64,000 nt of DNA from Acanthochlamys bracteata (taxonomy: Eukaryota; Streptophyta; Magnoliopsida; Pandanales; Velloziaceae), in NCBI GenBank assembly GCA_019914995.1, contig CM034126.1, positions 3,291,001 to 3,355,000 on the forward strand. Reading direction: 5' to 3'. The notes beneath the pieces were generated by a model that worked only from the letters and a program-made list of their open reading frames with translations, did no database searches and was not told where the DNA came from. Both the position numbers and the translations under genes were made by a program. Position 1 is the first letter of the stretch. Every line of letters begins with the position of its first letter. Shown here piece by piece: positions 1 through 10,871 of the stretch.

Positions 1-947
1 ACTGGCGATCGATTTTATAATCCGAACATAGATTTATATAAATAAATATATATTTTTTTTCTGAAAAATTTACCTTTTTTTTAAAGAAATAATAAAGAGT
101 CAAATAAAATACGTCTTTAATGTAAGAAAAATAACTCAATATATATATATATATATATAACATGTTGGTAGTTGCTTGTGTTGCTGCTGTATCAAAGCAA
201 ATTAAAAGGAGTTTTGTTAAAAGTAGTACTACTACAAGTAAAGCAAAGCAAAGCAAAGCAGTTCACGTGAGTTCCAACTGCCAAAGCCCACGTTACTTGC
301 ATTTGCATTATTTCCTTTTCCGAGAGCAGCAAACACAAGAAAGCAATCCAACCAACTGCTCACTCTTCATGCCATTCCTGCCTGCCCTCTTCACCTCTCA
401 ATAGTTATTAAGTACCCTTTCTTTCTTCTATCCTTCCTTCCTCTAAAAATTTATTTAAAAAAAAAAAACAAACTGTTCTTCTAGAGAAGAATTACTATAT
501 ATCTCCGTTCAGTTAACTTGTTGATCAATGATTATCGAGATTGTTCAGTGATTTAAACAATTAAACCAGATTCCATAACTCAGTTCTCAAAAATCACTCA
601 CAATTTCTTCCTTCTCAGCCTTCAAAAGCAAGCAGAGCCTTAAAATTTCTTGTTCTCAAGATGCTAGCAGAAGATTTAACAAAGAAACTGAAGAAATTAA
701 ACTCTTTTTTCTTTGGTTACTGATGACGAATTGAATTAATAAACAACTCAGCAGCACTTCATCTTCCGTTCTAATTTTTTTCCCCAGATATTTACAACCA
801 AAGTTCCCACAGACCACAAAATAAAATTTCCTTTCCTCCGAACTTAGAAGGAAAAAGAAAACAAAATAAAATCAACAAAACAGAAACCAGGAAAGCTGAA
901 ATCAAGCTGTTCATCAACCTTAGCAAATTGATCAATTATTATATCGA
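1..947. other. Intergenic DNA downstream of the ATL gene
   Basis: AT-rich sequence with a pure AT microsatellite near 139-159. A short ORF at 162-404 has no recognisable domain, and I treat it as chance. The part from about 600 to 947 probably holds the 3' UTR of the ATL gene on the - strand. No tRNA or other RNA gene was seen. Confidence 0.5.
139..159. repeat. (AT)n microsatellite
   Basis: About ten uninterrupted AT units in intergenic DNA, read directly from the sequence. Confidence 0.9.
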
Positions 948-1625
948 TCAAGGCAAGAACCTTTCTTCGCTGTTCGCTGCAGCACCACAGCTTTGCTGCT
1001 GCTGCTGTTGTTGCTGATTTACCCCCGCCCTTGTCGAAGCTCCGCAGTGGCAACACCTTGTCGTCGGCGCTGGAACTAAAACACCACGTCGACAAGACGG
1101 GCACGACGAGTGAGCACCTAGCCACATGTCAACACAGGAAGCATGAAATGAATGCCCGCACTGCGGCAAGATCCGAATCCGCTCACCATCTTCAAACTCC
1201 GACAAACAGATCGGGCATTCCCTAGCAATCTTACTCACCTCTACCGAAGACGAATCGAACGGCAGCGCCGGTAGAGATCGAATCGCTTTCTTCTTGAGCC
1301 CTTTCTTATTATAATTATTATTACTGCTGCTGGAATTAGTACTCGAGTTTGGACTCGTTGCAGCACGGCGAAGCCAAGCGCAACGAGCGACGAGAGCTAA
1401 ACCGACAACACAGATTAAAGCACAGAGAAGAGCTGCGAGGATGACGACGACATCAGAGTCCACAGAGACAGCTTCTGGTGGTTCTGCTTCTGCTGCGGCG
1501 GCGTAAGTCCGTACCGGAGAGGTTTTGTTGCTGTTAATTCCGGAGTTGGTGGTGTTTGAGTTGGTGTTGGAGAGCGTTGTTGTTGTTGCTGTTGTTTCTC
1601 GAAGTATTCTTGCGAACCGCCCCAT
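948..1625 (-). CDS. ATL: ATL-family RING-H2 E3 ubiquitin ligase
   Basis: Single-exon gene of 225 residues. A hydrophobic segment at about residues 59-80 ([16 protein letters not shown]) is the N-terminal membrane anchor of the ATL family. A basic stretch with the GLD-like [11 protein letters not shown] at about 109-119 follows. The RING-H2 finger spans about 137-178: CPIC, then CGHSFHASC with the ATL tryptophan in VDMW, then CPSC. Spacing is C-x2-C-x15-C-x-H-x2-H-x2-C-x10-C-x2-C. ATL proteins pass ubiquitin from E2 enzymes to targets at membranes and often act in defence or stress. The C-terminal tail has an extra CCHC cluster and a run of eight glutamines encoded by CAG/CAA. No intron is needed, as is usual in this family. 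Closest groups by eye are ATL8/ATL80/ATL79; the subgroup is not certain. Confidence 0.93.
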   Translation of the reverse strand: MGRFARILRETTATTTTLSNTNSNTTNSGINSNKTSPVRTYAAAAEAEPPEAVSVDSDVVVILAALLCALICVVGLALVARCAWLRRAATSPNSSTNSSSSNNNYNKKGLKKKAIRSLPALPFDSSSVEVSKIARECPICLSEFEDGERIRILPQCGHSFHASCVDMWLGAHSSCPSCRRGVLVPAPTTRCCHCGASTRAGVNQQQQQQQQSCGAAANSEERFLP

Positions 1626-4378
1626 TATGAGAGAGAAGAAAACGTGACGGCGGAGAAAAGTGAAGGACAGAGAGTTATGAGAGGTAGGAGTGGAGGGAGT
1701 TGTTTTTATATATAGAGAGATGCAAATTGAAGGAATTAATAAAGACGCTGATATTACTAGGGTTATTTTTGTCTAATAAAAAGTTTTATTCAAGAGGTTT
1801 GCAGTATACGGCTCGGAATATAGTTTTTGGCAGTGAAAGTTTGTAGGTAGTTTTCGTAAAACAGACAAATAAAGAATCGTTTCGAAATTAAGAATGACGA
1901 ATTAGAGATGTTCTGCTTTTTGAGAGTTTAAGTGAAAATTCGGGTGTCGTAGTTTTTATACAACAAATTAAATTTGAATACGATGATTTTTTTGTGTATT
2001 TTAATTATTATTTTGTTTTTTTTTTTATTAAAAATTTTATTTTTATCAAAATTTAATTTTAAATTTAATTTTATATATTTTAATTTTTATATCAAATTAT
2101 ATTTCTACCAAATTTAAATTTTTGATAAATTTTATTTTTATAAAATTTATTTTTAAGTAATAAAAACACGTCATGAGGTGATGAAACTGATCTTGACAAT
2201 GAGTATCACCACAGTTCTACGACTGATTTGGAAATTTTGATAACTTGTCAAAGAAACTACATATAATGAATGATTCTCCAACTTTTCGAAATATTATCAC
2301 GGTGTTTTTGCAATTAATTAATTCCAAAGACAACAGTTGATCAAGAGTCCCTTCATAATAAGTTTTCAAATTAAAAATTGCGGTTACATGAAAGTATTGC
2401 GATAAACAAGTACGAACAGCATCTAGAATGCAGGATTTAATCAAGTATCAAAAATATTTTTCGGTTTGTTTTCTGTTGTGATATTGCAAAGATTCTGGAT
2501 AGCTGAGTTTGATATATATGCCTAAAACCTTTATTATCCGTTCGCGAAAAGAGCACTATAAAACATAAGAGGGACCGAATTCAATAGCACAACAACATGT
2601 GGAGACATTTTCTTCTTTTCAAAGAGATTATTGTTTCAACTTTTCAAAGATTAAAAGATTATATATTTTTATATAGAAATGGGAATGCATGTTAAAAATC
2701 ATTTTACAAAATCTAACTTTATCAAAATAAACAAATATATAAAATTCTCTGTTAGATTCATTCATATGTTATCTAAATCTTGTCGGCTAATAACTGAGAA
2801 ACAAAGTATTTATTTAGAAGAAAAAAGTTAGACCCTTTTTGAAAAGGCATTTGATTCTTTTCTTCATTTTTGGAGAGCAACAGTAGCAGCAGAAATATTT
2901 TTCAGTTTAATATGTTAATGCAGTGGAGAGTTATAAGCAGTGTAGTCCATTGTTGCAGATCTTTGCCGGCGCTTTACTGTAGCAACAAATCATGTAATTA
3001 TTATTCTTTAATTGTTTATGATAACAGCTTGAAAAGCAGATGAAGGGAAGCAAATTCAATATCAGAGCAACATGTGGAAGAGTATGATAATATATCGCAA
3101 TAATGAGTAAACTAAGACAGATACACTTTAAATTATAAGAGATTATACATGTTAAAACTTAGCAATCATATACAAGTTTCTTTACAACTTATCAATTTTA
3201 TCTTCTGTTTGAGTTTCAACGATATCACCATATAATATCTGAATATCCAGTCTGTATAAGTATGACAGAAGAAATTTATTAAGTAAGATAACAAAAGAAG
3301 AGAGATACCCTTAGGTCCCTTGCAACTTTTGAAAAGAAGGTCCTTGAATTAATGGTAGGTATAAGATCTTGAAACTTCAGTGCTGATGCGAGAAGGGTAT
3401 GCTGGAGATGGTGATGATACTTGGTAGAAGCTATATCGATATTCAAACTAAAGTAAACACTCAATACTAACAAGTAATCACTTTGTATAATCTATTGCTT
3501 ATTATTTTGGGGTAGAGTTTTTAAAACTAGATTGTATATTCTTCTTGCTTTCTTCATGATATTAAACAAAAACTGTTTCCGAATTTCTAGCTTTTCACCA
3601 TTGCAGGAAACGGTATAAATTTAAAAGCTCTATCAAATGGGCTGACGCTAGATTGAATGTACGATTTGATTTGTAGCTACTTGAAGTTTACTTTAGAAAC
3701 TGGAGACCAATATACGTAATTCAATCCGTCTAGCTATCGCATTCTTGCAGCAGATAACAGTGCATTTGATGGTTAACTAGTCCCAACTTCTTCGTTGTGC
3801 ATCTTTCATAGATTATCTCATTGAACAAATGAGAAATTTTTTGAAGATACCTGGCAGTTAGGGATTTGTTGAACATCTGTTGGAATATTGGTGCAAAAGC
3901 TTTGCCTCTCAATCTTCACTTGCTCCCTTCCTATGCTTCATAATTTCTAGCTGTTTGTATGGAATCGATATCTCAGCTTCTGTTTCTTTTAAATTTCATA
4001 AAAATAATGCTGCTTGATTGTTGTTTTGCATTTAGTACCCTGACGGTAAAGAGTATCATCAGTTACTAGTTCAATGTTCCCATATACCGTATAGAGCTCC
4101 TTGCTCAAATACGGAACTACAGAATTGGTTTCTAATCAGGCTGTCAATTATCAGAAATGATCCTTCCGCATGACCGCTAGGTCTTTGACCCTGAGAACTA
4201 AAGACTGCTCGTTTAACATCAAACACATTCATTAGTCTTCACATAGGTGCTTAGAATTGTACTTTCTGGAACATAGAGAATAAGAGTTAGGTATTTGGCA
4301 ACTAATCCAAAATTTGGTTGGGTCATATATAACAAAATCCCTGAGGTCTTACAATGGACATAATTAATAAGAACACTT
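1626..4378. other. Intergenic DNA between ATL and OST1
   Basis: The left part is the ATL promoter. An AT-rich low-complexity stretch lies near 1990-2160. The right part, to 4378, should contain the OST1 3' UTR. Short ORFs at 2217-2444, 3279-3473 and 3730-3912 on the - strand show no domain and no splice logic. Two similar phrases near 2577-2606 and 3052-3080 look like an old local duplication. No other feature is supported. Confidence 0.5.
1704..1716 (-). promoter_or_regulatory. Likely TATA box of the ATL gene
   Basis: On the - strand the sequence reads CTATATATAAAAAC about 80-90 bases upstream of the ATL start codon, a normal distance for a plant core promoter. Assigned by motif and position only. 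Confidence 0.6.
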
Positions 4379-7300
4379 CTATAGTTCATCGATGAACTCC
4401 AGAAGATCATCAACCTCTTGTCTTAATGTAACAAGCTTCTGGTCGACTGAAGCAACCCGACTTTCAGTTTCCCGTGCACCTTGTTTCCTCTCAAAGCTTT
4501 CGACCACAATCGAGTGTTTAAGCATCAGCTTCTCTTGCAATTCCTTCTCTTTCGAAATGAGCTCCTCTACCTGCATCCAGGAACCAAATAGACCTTAGCG
4601 CATAGCAATCAACTACATAATGCAAGTATAAAGTAGCATTTCTTTTGAGGATCAACCAATAGCATATGTATTCTGACTACATTACAGTATATCTTCGAAG
4701 TTCAGGTCATTCACACTGTTTTTCAATAACTTGAAACACCTACTTAGAGCATTGCAAGTACATTAGTAAACTATAATTGCAGTAATTGTCAGAGAGTACA
4801 TCTTCAATGAAAGTAAAAGGAACTAAATTGAGATGGGAGGAATGCGAATGGCATACATAGATGTCTACTCAATGATGCCCACATCATAATGAAAAGTTAG
4901 AAAGTACGGTCATCATTTTTAGAACAATAAATACACAGGTCACGACATCACTTTCTTAAAAGACAAACAAGCACATCAACAGTCCTTCACAACACAGAAA
5001 CCTAGGAAGAAAGGCAAACCTTTGGCAATATGCGGGAAGCTTGTGGAAAGGACTGCAAAGTCACCAACAAGGTCTTCACTGTTTTCGCCAAGTCTTTTAA
5101 CTGACTGTCAGCTGACTTACGCACTGCTTTGCAAGTTTGAACATTTCCTGTCCTAGAAAGATCTCTTAATGATGCCTCTAGCTTATCATGCACTGCCAAA
5201 CATTCAGTAAAAACATTTCCGATTTGCTGAACTACAGCTCGCACCTGTTCGCACGCAAATGTCATTAGAAGATTGCATCTCCTACAAAGGCATTACTAAT
5301 ATCAGAAGCCCCATGCTTCGAGGTTAAACAAAAGGGGCAGATAAGAAAGCAGACCAAGTCTATCCACCTGAAAACTCTACACAAACAACAAATAGCAATA
5401 CTTTAAAAACATACAATGAGCACAAACTGAAACTCACAAGCAGCAGCCTAGGAAGTGCCAAACTTCTAGCGTAAGGAACTCCGCACATGAGCAAAAATAT
5501 GCTACAGTTCTGATGCACCATTAGCTAGAAACCTAAGCTCTTGATGATCATGCTGATGAGAGGTTTAGTAACTTCAAAAGTTCCATCTACTACTTTTACC
5601 TCATAAAAGCATGACTCATTATCTGTTTTGGCCTTCCATTACTAGAACAAGAATTTAGACGTACTTATTACTAGTTAATATTACTCACTAAAGGTGATCC
5701 TTTTCTCAACTAAGGTGAAACCTTACCACAGGAGTCTTAAATGCTTCAAAAACATTCGTTCACATTTTTCTTTAGAGTGAATCTCATCTCAGTAGAAAAA
5801 ACTAAACTTTGAATCATCGATGTAACAATTTTAGCCCTCCAAAGCATCTGTATGATGTTTTCAAAGTAGGTGTCGTCCTAATCTCATTTAAAAAATAACA
5901 GTAAATATGCTAAACAGCACACAAAGCAAGCAGCTTGAAATTATTAGCACTATTAGGAATTTAAGTGAAACTGAATTTGATTAGAAACTTAGACTAAGTA
6001 TATGAATACATGTTAGAAGAAAAGCACTCGGTCAAAAGCATGTTTCACGAAAGCCAATTGGGTTTGTTTACTAGGGAGATACTTCTAAGATAGATGATTA
6101 TAAAATTCACATCTAGCAGAAGCAGGAAGGTTAAGCATAAGAAATGTCCAAACAAAGCTTCATATCTAAAGATGCTCCACTTAAGAGATATAGCTAAATT
6201 AGATTCACATAAAAGAAAGACTTTAAATCGAACTCTAAAAAACTAGAAAAGTGCATTGCAGAAATCAATAGATATATCTTTGTATACCTCATCCCACTGT
6301 GCTTTGGCAACATATGAAGCAGAAGATTTCGAGATGGTCAAATCGGTGTGCATAAACATGATACAAGCAGAAAACAAGAAGAAGAACCCGAAAATAAGCA
6401 TAAGTGGCTCCCTCAGCAACTGGAGCTTGTTGAACTTGTACGAAACCTAAATGATAAGAAAGACACATAAATCTTTGTGATTATAGAATCAGAACTTAAA
6501 GTCTCTGAAATACTGGTTTGTATAACTCATATCCATTAGTCTTGACTTTTTAGATTACAGGTAAACTCATTAAAGGACAATGTCAAAAACAAAAAGGATT
6601 AACTTCAACATTTTCGCGTATATTCTAATAGAGGCCTCCTTAGTTTAAAGTTAACAAAAATGAAGCAACATTCATCAGTATTGAGCCTATAAAAAATATT
6701 TCAAAAGCATGCTTCATTCAACAAATACTATGAAGACCAAAAGTAAGCTTGACCTAAGTACTAAAGCAAACTTACCTGAAAATACAAATTATGCTCTGGG
6801 ACAATATTATCCTTTTCAATAACAACTACAGGTCTTCCAGAAATATCAAGGTTAGAATATTTAACCTGCATTACCCACAAGAATGATTAGAAAAGTAGAG
6901 TTCCTAGATGCTAAAACAGCATGAATATATTAGCTTTACCCCTTGCCATTGCTTTGTATGAAATGGAACAGACGCATACACTTCCCCAGAGCCTTCTGGC
7001 AAAACAACCTGTATACATGCAATCAAGTCTTCTTAGGAAAAGGTAAACATGCTAAGCATTGTTTCATCCATGTGACAAGAAACAGACATTATTCATTTCC
7101 AAGAAAGAAACAGTAAAGCATTACAATTGGCTATCTTCCTATTCATGCAAAGATGTTATATGTAAGTAAACCAAATAATTTAGCTATATGCAACGGTCTT
7201 TCAACTCTAATTGACTACAGCGTAGGTAATTCTTATCATGAACTAGAAGTTGACTAGAAGCGAACTGAATAACCTCTTGCAAAGAAGCACTGCTCTATAT

Positions 7301-9904
7301 ATAAAGAGAGACCTTGACTTGTTGTGGAGTAATCATGCCATGTGCATTGTTAAATAATCATGTTATAAATATGACGAAAACTATTGCAAAGTTTATTGGG
7401 ATTGACAACAAGAGGTTCAAATACATTAGAGATAAGTTCCTCCCAGTCTTCCAGATAGATGGCTTTACTTACATGCCAGAAATCAGTATAACAAGTGAAG
7501 CATTAATGATGAAACCAACTGAAATAGTTTGAGAATGTTCAACAACACTAGATTCAAACTTTAGCTACTGAGATAACAATACCTTAACAATGAGATTGTC
7601 TATAACAACTTCAAGCATTGGACAGCCAAATGTTATATTCAGGAAACGTTTTCCTTCTGCCTCAAATAAAAAGTCCTTCAGAGGTAGGCCATAACCAACA
7701 GTAAAAGATGTTCTCCAACCACCAAACATTGGAAATCTAGGTTCAATTTCCAGTTGTGTCTGCAGATAAAAGAAATCCGTGTTTGTTACTTTAGAAGAAA
7801 AAAAAGCCTTATCTTGTTCCTTAAGATTTATGTCCGTAAAATGTATGTACCCTTTTGGAATCGCTCCATAAATGTGATGTAGAAATATTCCCGATCTCAT
7901 CTCTATAATAGATACAATGAGCCCTAGGTGGTAATCTTGCAATTAGATGCCTGAATGACGAAGCCCCTCTCAAGTTAGGTCTTGCTTGATAGTCAATCCT
8001 AGAAAGAAAAGAAATGAAATTAGTCACATGCCGGAACTATCATAGGTTTAGGAGGTAGAGTGGCGGAGTAAGAATGAACCTAGAGAACCCTCCTTTGTTA
8101 CGAGCACCCCCATGTATAAGACTGTAATGCTCCGTCACCTGGACGTTACCCCAATGGGAAATTTCTATTTCTCTTACTAGTTGCTCAACTACTGCAAAAG
8201 GATTATTGTTTTCAAAATGAACAAATAGAGGTGAGTGGGAGAAAGGTGGGCTATTCTCAAATGAGCCATATCTAAGTTCTGAATCAACAAGCTTTGTGTT
8301 TTGATACTTGGTGTATGACTCGACTCTTCCGCTAGGAAGTCTGATAGCGATTGTCTGAACCTTCACCTTATAAGGAGACAAAAGATATGCACTATCCTCA
8401 TAAATAACTAATTGATCTTCAGCTTGGGTAATCTCCTCAGGTAATGGTTTCAGACAATGTGTAAATATAGTCAAGATATTCAGCGTCAAACTTCCCCCTT
8501 TCGGCAAAGCATTAGGTAATGATATTGAATAGTAGCTTGGTTCTGGGGGCATAGCCTCAGGATGAACAGATGATATAGAAAGACTAACACTAGCACCTTT
8601 CCCACTTCCTTCAGTATAGAGGGCCATTATGTTCGCCAAGTTATTTGCTTGGTAATCAGGCAAAGCAAATAATACTTCAGACACAGGTTCTGGCCCTGCA
8701 TTTTCCACCTGTAACCAAAGAAAAACAATAAACAAATCTAATTATACATGCCTCGGATGGTATAGATAATGTATACTACAGAAAAAAGGAAAGACAAACA
8801 TCCATCCCAAATATAAAATGTATTGTCACAAAAAACATATCCTCAAAGCATAATACAGCATAGCTGAGAACGTACCTTCAATGTAGAAACACTCCGAACT
8901 ATGTGGGAGCTTAAATCAATCTGCAAGAAAGATAAGAAGATATGAGAGCCAACATAAAAACATATTACTAGAATAACGAACATCATATATCTCAGTGTAA
9001 ATCTTGCTGGTGATTAGAGCACCAAGGCTCAAAATATAACAATCTCCATGCTAAAGGAATATAGCCCCATTAGGTCCTACATAAAACCAACAACCACTAC
9101 CTGCAAAAGCAACTTGCCAAATACTAGAACAAAGTCTAAGAACCTTGGCGTCTCATGAAGTTTACAGACAAATAATCAGCATTGGGCACGGGCACAGTGG
9201 ATAAAAAATAAAGCTGCCTTAGAGCAAAACCTCTCATCCTGAAAAAAAAAGTCTAAAAGATATCACTACAGCTTGGAAGATTTCAAACTTACATAATGAA
9301 TTGGTTATCTCAAATCCAGTTTCCAAGAAACTGAGTAAAAAAGTTCACTTACCAAAGAGACTAAAATCTCAACTTTTGAGCCACTCTAGAAACAGGAAAC
9401 AAGACTCATCAAGACATTACCGGTCAGTGATCAAGTTAGTTGCCTACAACTTCCATGAAAAATCGGTAATGCAATTTTCCAGTCTTCAGGTATTTCAAGT
9501 AATAACACTTCAGTTTCCCAGAATCTCCACAAAAGAAAAAAAGATCTTTCTTTTTCCCCTCATATACTCGCAACACAGAGACGAGAAAATTCTCTGTGTT
9601 TGAATTCGCAGTACCAACTCAGATTTGATAAATCATTCATTTTCAACATTGAATATACCAACCCACCACTGTATAGGATCAAATAAGCAAACAACTCGAT
9701 CTCCTTCTCCAATCTTCTACTCTACTCCTACTCTACAAATCTCCATCCAAAAAATCCGAAAAATATCTCAAAGAAGCGAAGAAATAAACAAAGACAAGAA
9801 TCAAAGTGACTAACCCGTCGATCGGCTCTTGAAATAACGAGATCAGAGGTCGCATTAGAAAATAAAACGCCGGCGAAGACGAACAGAAAAATAAAAACTC
9901 GCAT
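4379..9904 (-). CDS. OST1: Ribophorin I, OST1 subunit of oligosaccharyltransferase
   Basis: Ten exons: 9815-9904, 8876-8920, 8080-8708, 7851-7998, 7583-7759, 6940-7008, 6776-6865, 6288-6446, 5020-5244, 4379-4570. They sum to 1824 nt, or 607 residues, close to the roughly 610 usual for plant OST1. Every intron is GT..AG and the phases agree. The N-terminus MRVFIFLFVFAGVLF is a signal peptide. The lumenal ribophorin I domain begins with DLVISRADRR joined to IDLSSH and VENAGPEPVSEV. A membrane segment around LMLIFGFFFLFSACIMFM lies about two thirds along, followed by a coiled cytosolic tail ending EFIDEL. OST1 is an ER-membrane subunit of the complex that transfers the lipid-linked glycan to Asn-X-Ser/Thr. 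The start at 9904 puts the signal peptide at the N-terminus; an in-frame ATG at 9946 would add 14 acidic residues. Confidence 0.96.
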
Positions 9905-10871
9905 GTTTTCTTCTTCTTCTTCTTCTCCGATCGAGATCGAGATCAAGCGAGTGCCCGCAGCTTAGACACTAGGATAGATATACAATATAGTTCCGGATAC
10001 GGGTCCCATCCATTCCAACCCGGTTTGCTTCTTACTTTTACCCGGCCCGAGTAACATGGGTCTAAAACTATTTAATGATCAGTTTATAAGCTCGCAAGTT
10101 TTTTTGTAGTGGCACGAAGTATTATAGGAGCAAGACAAGACCCGACCCGACCGTTTAGTTACTTCAATTTCGAGTTATTCACAACATAAAGAACCAGATA
10201 CATAAAACCTCATGAACAACAAACACATCGTGGTCTTCCTCCTCGGCTAATGCTCTCGATCTCTCTTAACTGGTTTCGTTTTGGTTTGATTTCGATTGCT
10301 GTCTTTGAAATTCAAGGTTAGCTCCTTTTTTCTCTAGTCTTGTTTGATTGTGATGAGTGTTGAATTCTTAGATGGATTTTCGTTTATTGCTGATCTATGA
10401 ATACCAGCAAATGCAATCAATCCAACATTAATATACACGAGGAGTGCTTTGGTTAGCCAATTTTTAGCCCTTTTAACTCAATTTCAAGCGGAAACTTTTA
10501 TTTAATTTCAAATTCGCTACGTACTTCGATAAGGAGAAAATGACTGCCGGATATTAGCATGACATTGTTCCCCTAGAAATAGTTAACATAGGAATCTTGT
10601 GAATCTTACTATTCTGTTATGCATAAGTTTTGCTTACGCAATTCTATGGCTATTCTAAATAGCACTGCTTTGTGAATGCGGTGTTCCAAAACAAGTGATA
10701 TGGCACGTGTTCCCATTTTAGCTGCAGCAACCACGGAGATGCATAAGGATTAACAGTTCATGCTTCTTGGTGAAGGTCTAGCTAATGAATTTCTAATGCA
10801 TGTCGGTATTGCATGTATTCTCTTTTTTAAGTTGTTATGTTATGTGTAATGCTTTCAGATTTAGCTCTACA
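9905..10871. promoter_or_regulatory. Divergent promoter region of OST1 and PIG-F
   Basis: The two genes are head to head, with 967 bases between start codons. The PIG-F side probably includes a 5' UTR intron: a good acceptor (TGCTTTCAG) ends at 10858, 13 bases before the PIG-F ATG, and a possible donor lies near 10316. This would leave a shared promoter of only a few hundred bases, roughly 9950-10200. That part contains several CCCGGCCC and CCCGACCC-like boxes but no clear TATA box. Confidence 0.55.
9907..9927. repeat. (TTC)n microsatellite at the OST1 5' end
   Basis: Run of TTC units just upstream of the OST1 signal-peptide start. On the - strand it would encode a run of glutamates if translation began at the upstream in-frame ATG at 9946. 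Confidence 0.8.
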
